A stretch of DNA of 64,000 nucleotides. Source: Desulfocapsa sp. Its GTDB lineage: Bacteria; Desulfobacterota; Desulfobulbia; Desulfobulbales; Desulfocapsaceae. The notes beneath the pieces were generated by a model. It was given only the letters and a program-made list of their open reading frames with translations, was not told where the DNA came from and did not search any database. Shown one piece after another: positions 8,173-17,386 of this stretch (position 1 is the first letter of the stretch; the number at the start of each line of letters is the position of its first letter). The stretch spans positions 21,140 through 85,139 of the forward strand of contig JAQYVF010000008.1 of assembly GCA_030145625.1 (NCBI GenBank), written 5' to 3'. The translations under genes and the position numbers were made by a program.

Positions 8173-8788
8173 AAACGATTTCTCTTGCTTCCTTTCCTCC
8201 GCAATTTTACATCTAAGTTGGGATAACAGCAAAATTGGGTTCGCCAGGAAGACCAAGATTTACACCTTTAACAGAAACAACAATGCATTCTTGCCCGATA
8301 GGGTATAAAGAATTGTTTTAATCTATGAGCCTGTTTCAGGTATAAGGCAAATTAAAACTAAATTCAAATCCTGTTCATAATAACATGGTACCTGGATAAT
8401 TGTCTAAACTTATTGGTAACTCTTCATCTTTCAGTAAAGAGGTTGATGACTGAAAAATGAAGGAAAAGATAACAAGATAACAGTGGAAAATTGTTGTTCG
8501 TATCGGGGTAGGTTAAAACGGCAGTGATTGCTTTGTTTAGTCATCAGTCTTTAGGCAATCAGTTGGTTGATCTGAACAATTATACCTGCTGGAAGGTGTT
8601 ATTTCAGAATAGAGAATGAATACGTTATATGACAGAAAACTCCACTTTTTTTAAAAATATCTTTTAGGGAGCTAAAAAAATAAAGGAATTCATACGATAA
8701 GTGAAGCTGTAGTTTGTTATATATTGGCATATCGTGATAATATCCATACAGCATCTCATTTTACTGAACTTGTAGATTGATGTCAGGG

Positions 8789-8823
8789 AGGCTATTCGAT
8801 GGACTTAAATGGGTAGCCTTTTT
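8789..8823 (+). terminator. Possible intrinsic terminator or leader hairpin
   Basis: AGGCTA (8789-8794) pairs with TAGCCT (8814-8819), followed by TTTTT. The loop is long (19 bases) and there is no obvious gene upstream, so it could be the end of an untranslated RNA, attenuation ahead of the gene at 8956, or chance. Confidence 0.35.
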
Positions 8824-8897
8824 ATGGCTGGCGATAACCCGTTCAAATCAACTCTCTTGCCAAACAATGATATTAAAATAACAGATGAAGTTGAACC

Positions 8898-8924
8898 ATT
8901 TCTACTTATGTAAAATGTAGAAAT
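8898..8924 (+). promoter_or_regulatory. Perfect 8-bp inverted repeat upstream of the radical SAM gene
   Basis: ATTTCTAC (8898-8905) and GTAGAAAT (8917-8924) are separated by 11 bases and end 31 bases before the GTG start. It could be an operator or a leader hairpin. Confidence 0.4.
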
Positions 8925-8955
8925 ATCAGTCTGATAGATAGGGGAAATACCAATT

Positions 8956-10761
8956 GTGAATTATCTCTTTATCGTTCCAAAAGATAACATGTATGGGATG
9001 ATGACCATTCCTCCCGGAATTGTCTATGTCGCATCTGCGTTAAAAGAGTCCGGTCGTAACGTGTTTGGCATACATCTGAATTTTGAAGATGATGCTGATG
9101 CTGCCATTCGGCAGTCTATGCTTGAACATGATATTGATGTGGTCTGCACTGGTGGACTTTCCGATCAATATCTTGAAATAAAAAAAATCATAAGAATTAT
9201 TAGAGAAGTAAAGGCAGACGCTGTCACTGTTGTGGGGGGTGGACTTATTACCAGTGAGCCGGAAGTCGCTCTTGCAGGTGTAGAGGCGGATATCGGTATT
9301 GTCGGTCAGGGGGAAATCAGCATCTGTGAGGTTGCGGATGCCCTTGAAACAAAGAGGGAACTGCATGATATTGATGGTCTGGCACTAAATGACTCCGGAC
9401 AGGTCACTAAGACAGCGCTTCGCTATGATATTAAAGATATCGACTGTATCTGTTTTCCAGACTACTCCATTTTCAATTACAAGCAGGTGCCAAATGACCC
9501 TGTTTATATCAATGGGAAGCTTAAAAAAAGTCTGAACGTTACCGCCAGTCGTTCCTGTCCATACAACTGCACTTTCTGTTATCACCCGAGTGGGTCTCGA
9601 TATGTCCAGAGAAGCATCAAGAACATCTTTCAGGAAATCGATCTGATGTTGAAAAGCTATGCTATAGAGCATATCTCTGTCATAGACGAACTCTTTGCCA
9701 CGAATAAAGAAAGAGTCTTCGAATTCTCTGAAAGAATTAAAAGTTACGGTCTTACTTACGGTGTTCAGCTCAGGGTAGACAGTATTTCTGAAGAAATTCT
9801 TATGTCCCTGAAGGACTCAGGTTGTATAGCGATCAGTTATGGAATTGAAAGTGCTGATAATAACATTCTGTCCAGCATGCGAAAACGAATCACCATTAAA
9901 CAAATTGAAGAGGCCCTGGTCCTGACAAAAAAAGTTGGGATATTCATTCAGGGTAATTTTATTTTCGGGGATATAGAGGAGACTGTTGAGTCGGCCAATC
10001 GCACATTGCGCTGGTGGATGAACCATTTGGATTATGGTCTGAATCTGTATATGATTCGTGTTTTTCCTGGAAGTTATCTTTACAAATACGCCTTAGAAAA
10101 AGGAATTATTAACGATCGATTGAGCTATCTCGAAAATGGCTGCCCCCCGATAAATGTGTCCAGGCTCAGTGAATCTGAGATGAAAGCTCTGCGTGATAAA
10201 ATCATTTATCTGAATTCTGAAATGGTTGGTGCCACCTATGGCATCCAGGTTTCGCGTATAACCGATGACGGGGCCTATGACCTAACTGCTGAGTGTATGA
10301 ACTGTGGTGCTCTGAACAGTTTTAACAATACAAAATTTGAATATAAAAATGTGACCGGGGCAGATTCGTTCAGCTGTGGGCATTGTTTTCAGAAGATGAG
10401 AGTCTCTCCAGCGAATACTGTGTCAAAGGGAACCTATAAAACCATCCTTGATAATGTTCTTGAACAGCATTTTTTAGCCTTTGCAAAACAAGGAAAGAAG
10501 ATAGTGATCTGGGGTGTTACGGAAAAATCTACTGCGTTACTCATGAGTTCAAAATCTCTGCGTGATGCTGTCGTCGCTGTGGTGGATCGGGATTATAAGG
10601 TTAAAAACTGGACCTTTTTGAATCGATATAGGATTGAAAGTCCAGACGTGTTGCAGGAGTTGTCGTTTGACAGCTTAATTATCGGAGCTGCTGGATATGA
10701 GAAGCAGATCTCAGATCAGGTGAGTGCCATGGGGTTGAATGTTGATATCCTGGATATTTAA
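8956..10761 (+). CDS. Cobalamin-binding-type radical SAM protein with zinc ribbon and Rossmann-like tail
   Basis: 601 residues in three parts. Residues 1-140 look like a B12-binding domain (PPGIVYVASALKESG, VVGGG). The radical SAM core carries C201-x3-C205-x2-C208 (SCPYNCTFC) for the 4Fe-4S cluster. After it, C447-x2-C450 and C474-x2-C477 form a probable zinc ribbon, and from residue 516 IVIWG starts a Rossmann-like segment also found in neighbouring enzymes. Such proteins often catalyse C- or P-methylation or sugar-ring chemistry. Start GTG at 8956 is supported by AGGGGAAA upstream. First gene of a plus-strand group; 133 bases separate it from the next gene. Substrate unknown. Confidence 0.85.
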   Translation: MNYLFIVPKDNMYGMMTIPPGIVYVASALKESGRNVFGIHLNFEDDADAAIRQSMLEHDIDVVCTGGLSDQYLEIKKIIRIIREVKADAVTVVGGGLITSEPEVALAGVEADIGIVGQGEISICEVADALETKRELHDIDGLALNDSGQVTKTALRYDIKDIDCICFPDYSIFNYKQVPNDPVYINGKLKKSLNVTASRSCPYNCTFCYHPSGSRYVQRSIKNIFQEIDLMLKSYAIEHISVIDELFATNKERVFEFSERIKSYGLTYGVQLRVDSISEEILMSLKDSGCIAISYGIESADNNILSSMRKRITIKQIEEALVLTKKVGIFIQGNFIFGDIEETVESANRTLRWWMNHLDYGLNLYMIRVFPGSYLYKYALEKGIINDRLSYLENGCPPINVSRLSESEMKALRDKIIYLNSEMVGATYGIQVSRITDDGAYDLTAECMNCGALNSFNNTKFEYKNVTGADSFSCGHCFQKMRVSPANTVSKGTYKTILDNVLEQHFLAFAKQGKKIVIWGVTEKSTALLMSSKSLRDAVVAVVDRDYKVKNWTFLNRYRIESPDVLQELSFDSLIIGAAGYEKQISDQVSAMGLNVDILDI

Positions 10762-10894
10762 TATTGCAGCGAGAAAAGCTAAGCTTAGTGGGGTGTTTCA
10801 TTTTTGAATTCAGTATGTTATGTGGTGTGTGATGGGTGGCTTTCTGAATAGTAGGAACTGGTTTTAGTGTCTATCATCATTCCTTGAAAATAAT

Positions 10895-11947
10895 ATGCGT
10901 GTTCTTAGCCGTGACAATGGAGAAAATGTGGATAACCCATTAGTGAGTATATGCATTCCTAATTACAATAATGGGAAATATTTAGATAGTTGTGTCGCGA
11001 GTGCATTATCACAAGAGTATAGCAATATAGAAGTGATTTTGGTTGATGACAATTCAACGGATAATTCTCTGGAAATCGCTAAAAAATATGAAAGTAATGT
11101 TACGATTATTAAAAATATTAATAACTTGGGGCAACCTAAAAATACAAATAAAGTAGTCAATCTGGCGAGCGGTGAATTTGTTGTCATTCTGCATAGTGAC
11201 GACCAGCTCCTTCCAAACTTTTGTACTGCTCTTGTTCCGTTACTTTGCAGGTATCCCAATGCTGTGATGGCTGTTGGAGAAAGAAAGGAAACAGATGAGT
11301 CAGGCATAGCGCACAGTATAACTCCTTTCTATTCTGTAGATTGTGTTATTCCTGGTGAGAAACAGGCTAAAGTTTTTTTGATGATGTCATTTCTTCCATG
11401 CCAGGTTCTTTTTAGAAAAAATAGATTTGTAGAATCCGGCCAAATCAATGAACGACATATTGTCAATTTGGATGGATTGTTATGGTTTCAAATGTCTTTG
11501 TTAGGAGATGTCATATATATACGAGACGAATTGTCAGTTTATCGCATTCATAAAAATAATATTACTTCAGAATATAATAAGAAAATAAACCATATGATGG
11601 AATATTATGGAACCATGTCAGAGATGTTTGATATGGCAAAGGGGCGGCCATATTTAGAATTTTATTTTAAAGACGCTCAAAAAAGAGTGGCTTTATTGAC
11701 AATAAGATATTGCCATGAAGTAATCAAAAATAAGAATTATGAACTCGCTAAACAGTATATAGCTTTGGCAAGAGTATTCGATGAGGATATAGTTAATGAT
11801 AAAATGTACAAATTAATTAAATATTCACTTGAGTCAGAGTTAGATGATCCTGTCAAAGTATATGAAAGTCTTATGGTAAAAACTGACATTAGAAGAATGA
11901 CAAGTTATGAGCCGCCTGAGGGTTTTGTAGCGTTACAAAGGATGTAA
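10895..11947 (+). CDS. Family 2 glycosyltransferase
   Basis: 350 residues. The GT-A fold begins at VSICIPNYNNGKYL; VILVDDNSTDNS binds the nucleotide and HSDDQL is the DxD-like metal site. The C-terminal third is helical and Lys-rich. It should transfer a sugar from a nucleotide donor. Base use is AT-rich compared with the rfb genes, shared with the next three genes. The following radical SAM gene starts 3 bases after this stop, so the two form an operon. A GTG at codon 12 is an alternative start. Acceptor unknown; flagellin or a surface glycan is the contextual guess. Confidence 0.88.
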   Translation: MRVLSRDNGENVDNPLVSICIPNYNNGKYLDSCVASALSQEYSNIEVILVDDNSTDNSLEIAKKYESNVTIIKNINNLGQPKNTNKVVNLASGEFVVILHSDDQLLPNFCTALVPLLCRYPNAVMAVGERKETDESGIAHSITPFYSVDCVIPGEKQAKVFLMMSFLPCQVLFRKNRFVESGQINERHIVNLDGLLWFQMSLLGDVIYIRDELSVYRIHKNNITSEYNKKINHMMEYYGTMSEMFDMAKGRPYLEFYFKDAQKRVALLTIRYCHEVIKNKNYELAKQYIALARVFDEDIVNDKMYKLIKYSLESELDDPVKVYESLMVKTDIRRMTSYEPPEGFVALQRM

Positions 11948-11949
11948 GT

Positions 11950-13203
11950 ATGTATTGTAGTAATAATATTGAATCGTTGATTGATGATCTGTCAAATAAG
12001 AAGGTAATTATTTACGGTGCGGGTAAAATTGGGAAGAGAATATATCAAACCTTGAAGAAAGATAATATCTCTATCGATAGATTCTGGGATAATAACTATT
12101 CTTTGCATACTTCAATAGATGAGGTCCCAGTAGACAAACCAAATCTAGAATTCTTAGAAAAAGACAATGTTTTTATAATAGTAACAATATATGCCAAGAA
12201 TGTAACAGAAGAAATAGTTTCTCAATTATCCGCAAGTGGATTCAAAAATATTTTATATGATCGGCAGACAATTAATAATTTAATATATGGGGAGTGTGCG
12301 AAGGAAGTGCAGAGGCATACACATATATTTGACTTGAATCGATGTCATATTTGTCCTGTCTCAAAAGATTTAGATGATCGTTGCGATATATATGACAGAT
12401 TTGTAGAAAAAGAATTGATGGTAAGTAGCAAGAATAGCTCTGGGGTTATTATTCCTTCAATGGGAATACTTGTATCTAATAGATGTAATTTAAAATGCAT
12501 TGGTTGTAATCAGTTACGAGATTTTTATAAGAAATCAGATATTGTTGATATTAAAGCTGTAGATGTAATTTCTGATGTTATGAAAATAAGTAATGCCGTA
12601 GGAAAAATTGAAAAAATCGTAGTTGTCGGTGGTGAAGCTCTTCTTCATAAAGAAATAAATGTTATAATTGAAAAACTGATATCAATTCCAAATGTTGGTA
12701 TTCTACAATTTATAACAAATGGAAGTGTTCTGCCAAAGAATGACCTTATCTTTAGTTTGTTAAGCAATAAAAAAGTGAAAGTAGAAGTAAGTGGTTATGG
12801 GGATTTTCTGTCGAGTAATGCCAAGTCAAATGTGGTTAGCGTTCTAAAGAAATTAGAAAAATATAGTGTCAACTTTGAGTACGAAAAGACATTGCAATGG
12901 TTTGATTTTGGTGATTTTCAAGATAGAAAATATTCTCCAGAAAGACTTAAGCATGTCTATGATACTTGTTGTTTTGTGTCTAATGATCTTTTTAACGGAG
13001 AATTACATAAGTGTGCTAGGAGTGTGTTTGGTAAGCATTTAGGGAAAGTTGCTGATTTTAAAAATGATTATGTGGATATTAGAAATTCAAAAGATGAAGA
13101 ATTGTCTGAGATTATAAATGAATTTATGAAAAATAGAACACCTCAAATTTGTCAGCATTGCAATGGAACGTCTTCTTTGACAATTTCTGCCGGGAAACAG
13201 TAG
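11950..13203 (+). CDS. Radical SAM protein with N-terminal Rossmann-like domain
   Basis: 417 residues. An N-terminal segment (residues 19-30, VIIYGAGKIGKR) is a Rossmann-like nucleotide-binding start; the radical SAM motif is C179-x3-C183-x2-C186 (CNLKCIGC), with VVVGGEALL following as the usual GGE segment. Extra Cys pairs at C132/C135 and near the C-terminus (CQHC) suggest zinc or further iron-sulfur ligands, as in SPASM-type proteins. The fusion of these two parts is uncommon. AT-rich: the 60 bases from 12001 contain 20 G/C. It follows a GT2 gene with a 2-base gap. Likely modifies a sugar or peptide in the glycosylation island; substrate not predictable. Confidence 0.82.
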   Translation: MYCSNNIESLIDDLSNKKVIIYGAGKIGKRIYQTLKKDNISIDRFWDNNYSLHTSIDEVPVDKPNLEFLEKDNVFIIVTIYAKNVTEEIVSQLSASGFKNILYDRQTINNLIYGECAKEVQRHTHIFDLNRCHICPVSKDLDDRCDIYDRFVEKELMVSSKNSSGVIIPSMGILVSNRCNLKCIGCNQLRDFYKKSDIVDIKAVDVISDVMKISNAVGKIEKIVVVGGEALLHKEINVIIEKLISIPNVGILQFITNGSVLPKNDLIFSLLSNKKVKVEVSGYGDFLSSNAKSNVVSVLKKLEKYSVNFEYEKTLQWFDFGDFQDRKYSPERLKHVYDTCCFVSNDLFNGELHKCARSVFGKHLGKVADFKNDYVDIRNSKDEELSEIINEFMKNRTPQICQHCNGTSSLTISAGKQ

Positions 13204-13228
13204 GTTTGTTGTAATTGTAATATTATTT

Positions 13229-13270
13229 CGTTGTTCGTGCTCGTGTTCGTTGTTCGTGTTCGTTGTTCTT
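13229..13270. repeat. Short tandem repeat of CGTTGTTCGTG-type units
   Basis: The 11-mer CGTTGTTCGTG occurs at 13229-13239 and again at 13248-13258, with a third partial copy at 13261-13269, in a run of GTTCGT-like bases between two glycan genes. It looks like a slippage-prone microsatellite. It is 24 bases upstream of the next ATG, so length changes could affect expression. Confidence 0.65.
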
Positions 13271-13293
13271 GGTTACTTGGAGATTTTATTTAA

Positions 13294-14343
13294 ATGAACA
13301 ATTGTAAAAGTGTAGCTATTTGCATATCAAATTTCAACATGGCTAATAGCATTTCTAAAGCTATTGATAGTGCATTAAATCAATCTTATGAAAATTTGGA
13401 TGTTATAATTGTTGATAACGCATCTACTGATAGCTCTTGGAATATAATTTCAGGTTATTCTCAAAAATATAATAATGTGAAAATCTATCGAAATGAAAAA
13501 CACCTACCGATAGATTTTACTGGTAATAAGCTTCTTGAGTATACGTCAGACTATGGTTATGTCAATTTTTTATCAGCAGATGATACCTTAGAACATGATT
13601 TTGTTAAAGAATGTTTAAGATTGTATGGAAAGTCAAATACATTGTTAGGTTATGTGTCAACTAGTAGAAATGATGTCATTGGTGATGATGTTTTTCCACA
13701 AAAGGCTTTTTATAAACATAGCGCAATAATAAAGGGGTTGGAGCAATTTGTTATTAATTTAAAAGGTTATAGCATATCACCAGGTCAAATTTTATTTAAT
13801 AATTTTGCGCTAAAAAAAGTAAACGGTTTTGATGTAAGGTTTAGAGCGTTTGCTGATATGCACATGGTTTTACGGCTTAATTCCTTGTTTGATGTTGGCT
13901 ATATCAATAAACCATTATTTAATTATACAAAGTCTGGTACCAGTGAGACATCTATGAGGGTCAGAAAAAAGCTTGCCCCAAATTTCATTTATTCCATTAA
14001 AATGGATATAATTGAAAACCACCTTCTTAAAGAATTCGAAAGTAGAACAGAAGAACTAAAAAAATATGTAAATCAATTTATGGTTAAGTATTGCACGCAA
14101 TTTATTCCTACTATGATGAGAGATAAAGAGTATAAATTGGCTTTAGAATATCTTTTGGCAGCTGCTTCTTATGACGCATCATTCTATCGTTCAAAGCTGT
14201 TTGATTACTTAGAAAAAAACATAGAATCTCAAAACAATATAGATATGGTCATATTTGATTGTTTTAAAAAAGAATTTCTTAATGATGCAGTATGCGGAAC
14301 ATCACCGCCGTATGATTTGCCTAATGGTTCCATAGCCATTTAA
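13294..14343 (+). CDS. Family 2 glycosyltransferase
   Basis: 349 residues, parallel in size and layout to the GT2 at 10.9 kb. VAICISNFNMANSISKAI opens the GT-A fold, VIIVDNASTDSSW is the nucleotide-binding loop and LSADDTL the DxD-like site. A helical C-terminal region with a KEYKLALEYLLAAA stretch matches the KNYELAKQYIALA region of the other GT2, so they may be distant paralogues. Base use is AT-rich (20 G/C in the 60 bases from 13801). Last plus-strand gene; it converges on the gene ending at 14395. Donor and acceptor unknown. Confidence 0.87.
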   Translation: MNNCKSVAICISNFNMANSISKAIDSALNQSYENLDVIIVDNASTDSSWNIISGYSQKYNNVKIYRNEKHLPIDFTGNKLLEYTSDYGYVNFLSADDTLEHDFVKECLRLYGKSNTLLGYVSTSRNDVIGDDVFPQKAFYKHSAIIKGLEQFVINLKGYSISPGQILFNNFALKKVNGFDVRFRAFADMHMVLRLNSLFDVGYINKPLFNYTKSGTSETSMRVRKKLAPNFIYSIKMDIIENHLLKEFESRTEELKKYVNQFMVKYCTQFIPTMMRDKEYKLALEYLLAAASYDASFYRSKLFDYLEKNIESQNNIDMVIFDCFKKEFLNDAVCGTSPPYDLPNGSIAI

Positions 14344-14394
14344 TATTATAAGTTATCCTTTATGGATGAGTGAACCAATGGACTGTGGGGAGTT

Positions 14395-16092
14395 TTATGC
14401 TTTACACCTTATTGTCTTCAGCTTGAAGGTCTCAGAATGATTCTTCCAGTTTTTGTCTTTGTTGATAATATCGTTGTATTTGTTAGATAGTTCTTTGATT
14501 TTATCTGTACTGTAGTTTAGGAAAGTGTAGATTTGTATTAAAACATAGTATGCAAATGCATGTGATGGATATTTTCGTACCATAGATTCAAAATATGGTA
14601 GAGCTATTTCATGTCTGTTATTTTTTAAGTTCCAGTTGTTGACAAAATTAGCATCAAGATTCATGTGATACATTTCATCACTAATTGTGCTCGGATCAAT
14701 TCCTGGAGCTTTAATAGTTGCATTGGAAATTAGATGTTTGGAAAAGTCATTTTCAACAATGTAATTATTTTCAATGCATTGGTTGTATAATCTGCTGCCA
14801 ACTATTGGAACTGCCAGAAAAAAATAAACCCAGTCAAAACCAACATCTTGTATCATCTCGGCTGTCTCTAGTCTATGTTCTGGTAGCTCCCCTGGTAATC
14901 CTAGAACTATAAACGCATGCACACGGATATCTTGATCTCTTAAAAATTGAACAGCTGGCTTTATGTGCTTGCTTAAGTGGGGTTTTCTTATTAATTTGCT
15001 GAGAACAAAGTCTGAACCAGATTCGACTGCTAGATTGACAGCAGAGACCCCTGCATTTTTAAGAGCAATCGACAATTCGTAATCAATTCCTCTTACCGAA
15101 ATTCCATTCGGAAATTCTACTCTTATATTTCTTTTTGCTATTTCTTTTAAAACTGCCTTTGCCCGATCTGTATCGGCTAAAAAATGATCATCTTCAATGA
15201 GTAATACATTCATTCCATAATTATCAATCATGGAATCCAGCTCTGAGGTAATTCTTGAGATACTCATCTTTCTTATGATTTTGCCATGGATTGATGTGTT
15301 CGAACAGTAGATGCACTTATATGGGCAACCTCTCGATGTGTGAATCGAAAATTCTTTTTTTAATAAAGAGTTGGCGTATCTTTTATCAACAGATCTGCCA
15401 TTATACTTTTTTAGGTCAATGAGATCATATTCCAATATCGGAATTTCATCCAAATTTTCGATATAAGATGCTTTGAATGTGAACTCTTTCTTTATTTTTT
15501 CTCTAGTAATCCAACTATTACTAGTATTGAAAGATGATTGCATGTTTTTCGAATTTAGTAAGTCAAGCATAGGTATCTCACCTTCAGCCAGACATATTGC
15601 ATCTACATTTTCGAAATTCTTCAGAATTTCGTGGGGGAGATTGGATGCTAGACCGCCTCCGATGATAAACAGTGGTGGATTTATGGTACTTTTAACAACA
15701 TTCGATAAGTCTTCAATGTATTTGTAGGCATTGTTGAACAATGCGGAAAGGCCAACGATGTCATAATCCTTTTCTAGAAGTTTGTTCCGTACCGTTTCAT
15801 ATAATGAATTATTGACATTTGGTTTACTGTGAGGACTTTCCTTACCACTTAAATATTCAAATGCTTCTAAGTTTAAATCAATTAGGTCGATATCTAATTC
15901 TACTAACGAATATTTTCTCAAATAAGAAACGATTGATAGGATTCCATATGGAACCGTAAATACCGGAATAGAATCTAGTCGGTCACTATTTAATGATTGA
16001 AAATTAAAGTATGGTGGAATAATAAAAAGTATATTTTTATTATTATGACTGTTGGTGGCTAGGACGTTTTCTGGGCTATTAAGATGGTTCAT
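14395..16092 (-). CDS. B12-binding-type radical SAM protein with TPR-like tail
   Basis: 565 residues. The N-terminus (ILFIIPPYFNF, PYGILSIVSYLRKY) and a FIIGGGLAS segment match the cobalamin-binding domain; C256-x3-C260-x2-C263 (GCPYKCIYC) is the radical SAM cluster site, preceded by the usual HTSRG. The last 80 residues (ALPYFESMVRKYP, AYYVLIQIYTFL) resemble tetratricopeptide helices. Family members include methyltransferases and ring-forming enzymes; function here is unknown. Start: the longest frame begins at TTG 16113, but ATG 16092 has AGGGAAA about 8 bases upstream and is preferred. AT-rich like the GT2 genes, but on the opposite strand. Confidence 0.83.
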   Translation of the reverse strand: MNHLNSPENVLATNSHNNKNILFIIPPYFNFQSLNSDRLDSIPVFTVPYGILSIVSYLRKYSLVELDIDLIDLNLEAFEYLSGKESPHSKPNVNNSLYETVRNKLLEKDYDIVGLSALFNNAYKYIEDLSNVVKSTINPPLFIIGGGLASNLPHEILKNFENVDAICLAEGEIPMLDLLNSKNMQSSFNTSNSWITREKIKKEFTFKASYIENLDEIPILEYDLIDLKKYNGRSVDKRYANSLLKKEFSIHTSRGCPYKCIYCSNTSIHGKIIRKMSISRITSELDSMIDNYGMNVLLIEDDHFLADTDRAKAVLKEIAKRNIRVEFPNGISVRGIDYELSIALKNAGVSAVNLAVESGSDFVLSKLIRKPHLSKHIKPAVQFLRDQDIRVHAFIVLGLPGELPEHRLETAEMIQDVGFDWVYFFLAVPIVGSRLYNQCIENNYIVENDFSKHLISNATIKAPGIDPSTISDEMYHMNLDANFVNNWNLKNNRHEIALPYFESMVRKYPSHAFAYYVLIQIYTFLNYSTDKIKELSNKYNDIINKDKNWKNHSETFKLKTIRCKA

Positions 16093-16198
16093 ACTTACAT
16101 TTTCCCTGTGCAATTTTGCCTTTACTTAGTTGATTACGAAAACCTAAGCCGGATGCCTATTTTGTATTATTGTTGTTTTCTTATTGTGTGGTCAAAGG

Positions 16199-17386
16199 TT
16201 AAACGTTAGTTCTTTCTTTTGGTAGTGCGTAAACGACTAATCCAGTTCCCCACCATCCGTGTAATCTAAGATAGAAATGATAGTTGGTTACATGGCTCAT
16301 GAGCCATGTGGCAAGGTCTTTCATGTGATGCTCACCATGGTAGACCGTTGCAGCTATTATCGGTCGATTTTGTTGTAATTTTGTCAGGCCACCTTTCAGA
16401 GCATCGAGTTCCCCTCCTTCCAGGTGAACCTTAATGAAGGTTGGGCAAAACTCTAAGCTGTCTAAGGTGGTAACTTGTACGTTCATACCACCTTTTCCAA
16501 GCTGGCTGGCATAGTTAAGTCCAGAAATAAAAGAGCCTTTATGCTTTTTTCTTCCAATAGCTATCTCTTTAAATTGTATTTTTTTTCTTGAATAAGAAGG
16601 CAGTGATTGGAGGAGGGTTTTTTGAAGCTTGATCATGTTTTCGGGGTCAGCTTCTATTGCCATTATTTTCATGAATTTACCTGCAACTCGGTCCAAAAAC
16701 TGCGGAATAATCTCTCCATGGTGTGCTCCAACATCAAGGAAACATTCACTACCGGTCAGGGCTTTAGTGACCTCAGGGATAAAGTATCTGGAGGAAGTAT
16801 CAACTTCGGCTTTATGAAAAGACCATTCTTCACGAAGCATTCTCCATGCTAAAAATTGTAAATGACTAGCACGCGAGTGATTATCTTGCCATGCCCCTAA
16901 GAGAGAAGCGTGAACTTGTCTGTCTTGTTCAGAAAAACGATGACCAAACCAACCATTGTTTAATGGATGTTGATCTTTAAATTGGTGAGTTAGGTCATAG
17001 AAAGGAATAATTTTTTCCCAACCCTGCTTTTGCAGGGGGCGAACTACATTATTCCAGGAGAAAGTTGATATGCAAATGGCTAGTATTGCATTTTTTTTAT
17101 CCATAGGAGGCACTTCCTCTGGATTGAGGATCTGTACGTCCTTCCAGAATTCTTGTTGTCTAGCTGTGTCGGCATTGCGATCAACTATGTAGAGAAAGGT
17201 CTGACCTACTTTTTGTAGATAGTCGCAGGCCAATTTTCCTAGCTTGCCGGCACCGTAAAGAATCAGGGGGCCGTTAAGCTGAGGATAGCTTTCACAGGGG
17301 GGAGGAGAACAAATTTTTTCCAATAGGACCAAAGACTCGTCAGAGTTGGGTGCCGAGGGGAAAATTATTTCATCGTAGAGAGCCAT
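16199..17386 (-). CDS. FkbM-like methyltransferase with N-terminal Rossmann-like domain
   Basis: 395 residues. Residues 41-51 (LILYGAGKLGK) open a nucleotide-binding-like domain with VDRN at its second strand. The second half is an FkbM-type methyltransferase: FLDVGAHHGEI (216-226) is the SAM site, AIEADPENM the acidic loop, and TTLDSL...IKVHLEGGELDALKG the family's C-terminal motif, although the usual KIDVEG reads KVHLEG here. FkbM proteins O-methylate sugars or polyketides. The start overlaps the end of the GT4 gene by 22 bases, pointing to co-translation and a role in modifying the same glycan. Confidence 0.83.
   Translation of the reverse strand: MALYDEIIFPSAPNSDESLVLLEKICSPPPCESYPQLNGPLILYGAGKLGKLACDYLQKVGQTFLYIVDRNADTARQQEFWKDVQILNPEEVPPMDKKNAILAICISTFSWNNVVRPLQKQGWEKIIPFYDLTHQFKDQHPLNNGWFGHRFSEQDRQVHASLLGAWQDNHSRASHLQFLAWRMLREEWSFHKAEVDTSSRYFIPEVTKALTGSECFLDVGAHHGEIIPQFLDRVAGKFMKIMAIEADPENMIKLQKTLLQSLPSYSRKKIQFKEIAIGRKKHKGSFISGLNYASQLGKGGMNVQVTTLDSLEFCPTFIKVHLEGGELDALKGGLTKLQQNRPIIAATVYHGEHHMKDLATWLMSHVTNYHFYLRLHGWWGTGLVVYALPKERTNV

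Larger units (their letters stand above)
8025..8955. other. Long intergenic region between divergent operons
   Basis: About 930 bases without a convincing gene. The open frames here are short, lack ribosome sites and partly run through an inverted repeat. It contains a REP-like inverted repeat (8072-8172), a possible terminator (8789-8823) and a hairpin close to the next gene (8898-8924). The rest is AT-rich and I see nothing else in it. Confidence 0.6.

Noticed and set aside
8275..8301. Sigma-28-like promoter on the plus strand (GAAAC ... CCCGATAG)
   Set aside because: The -35 is poor and no gene follows for about 650 bases.
8039..8308. 89-codon plus-strand open frame
   Set aside because: It runs through the REP-like inverted repeat, has no ribosome site and no recognisable protein pattern.
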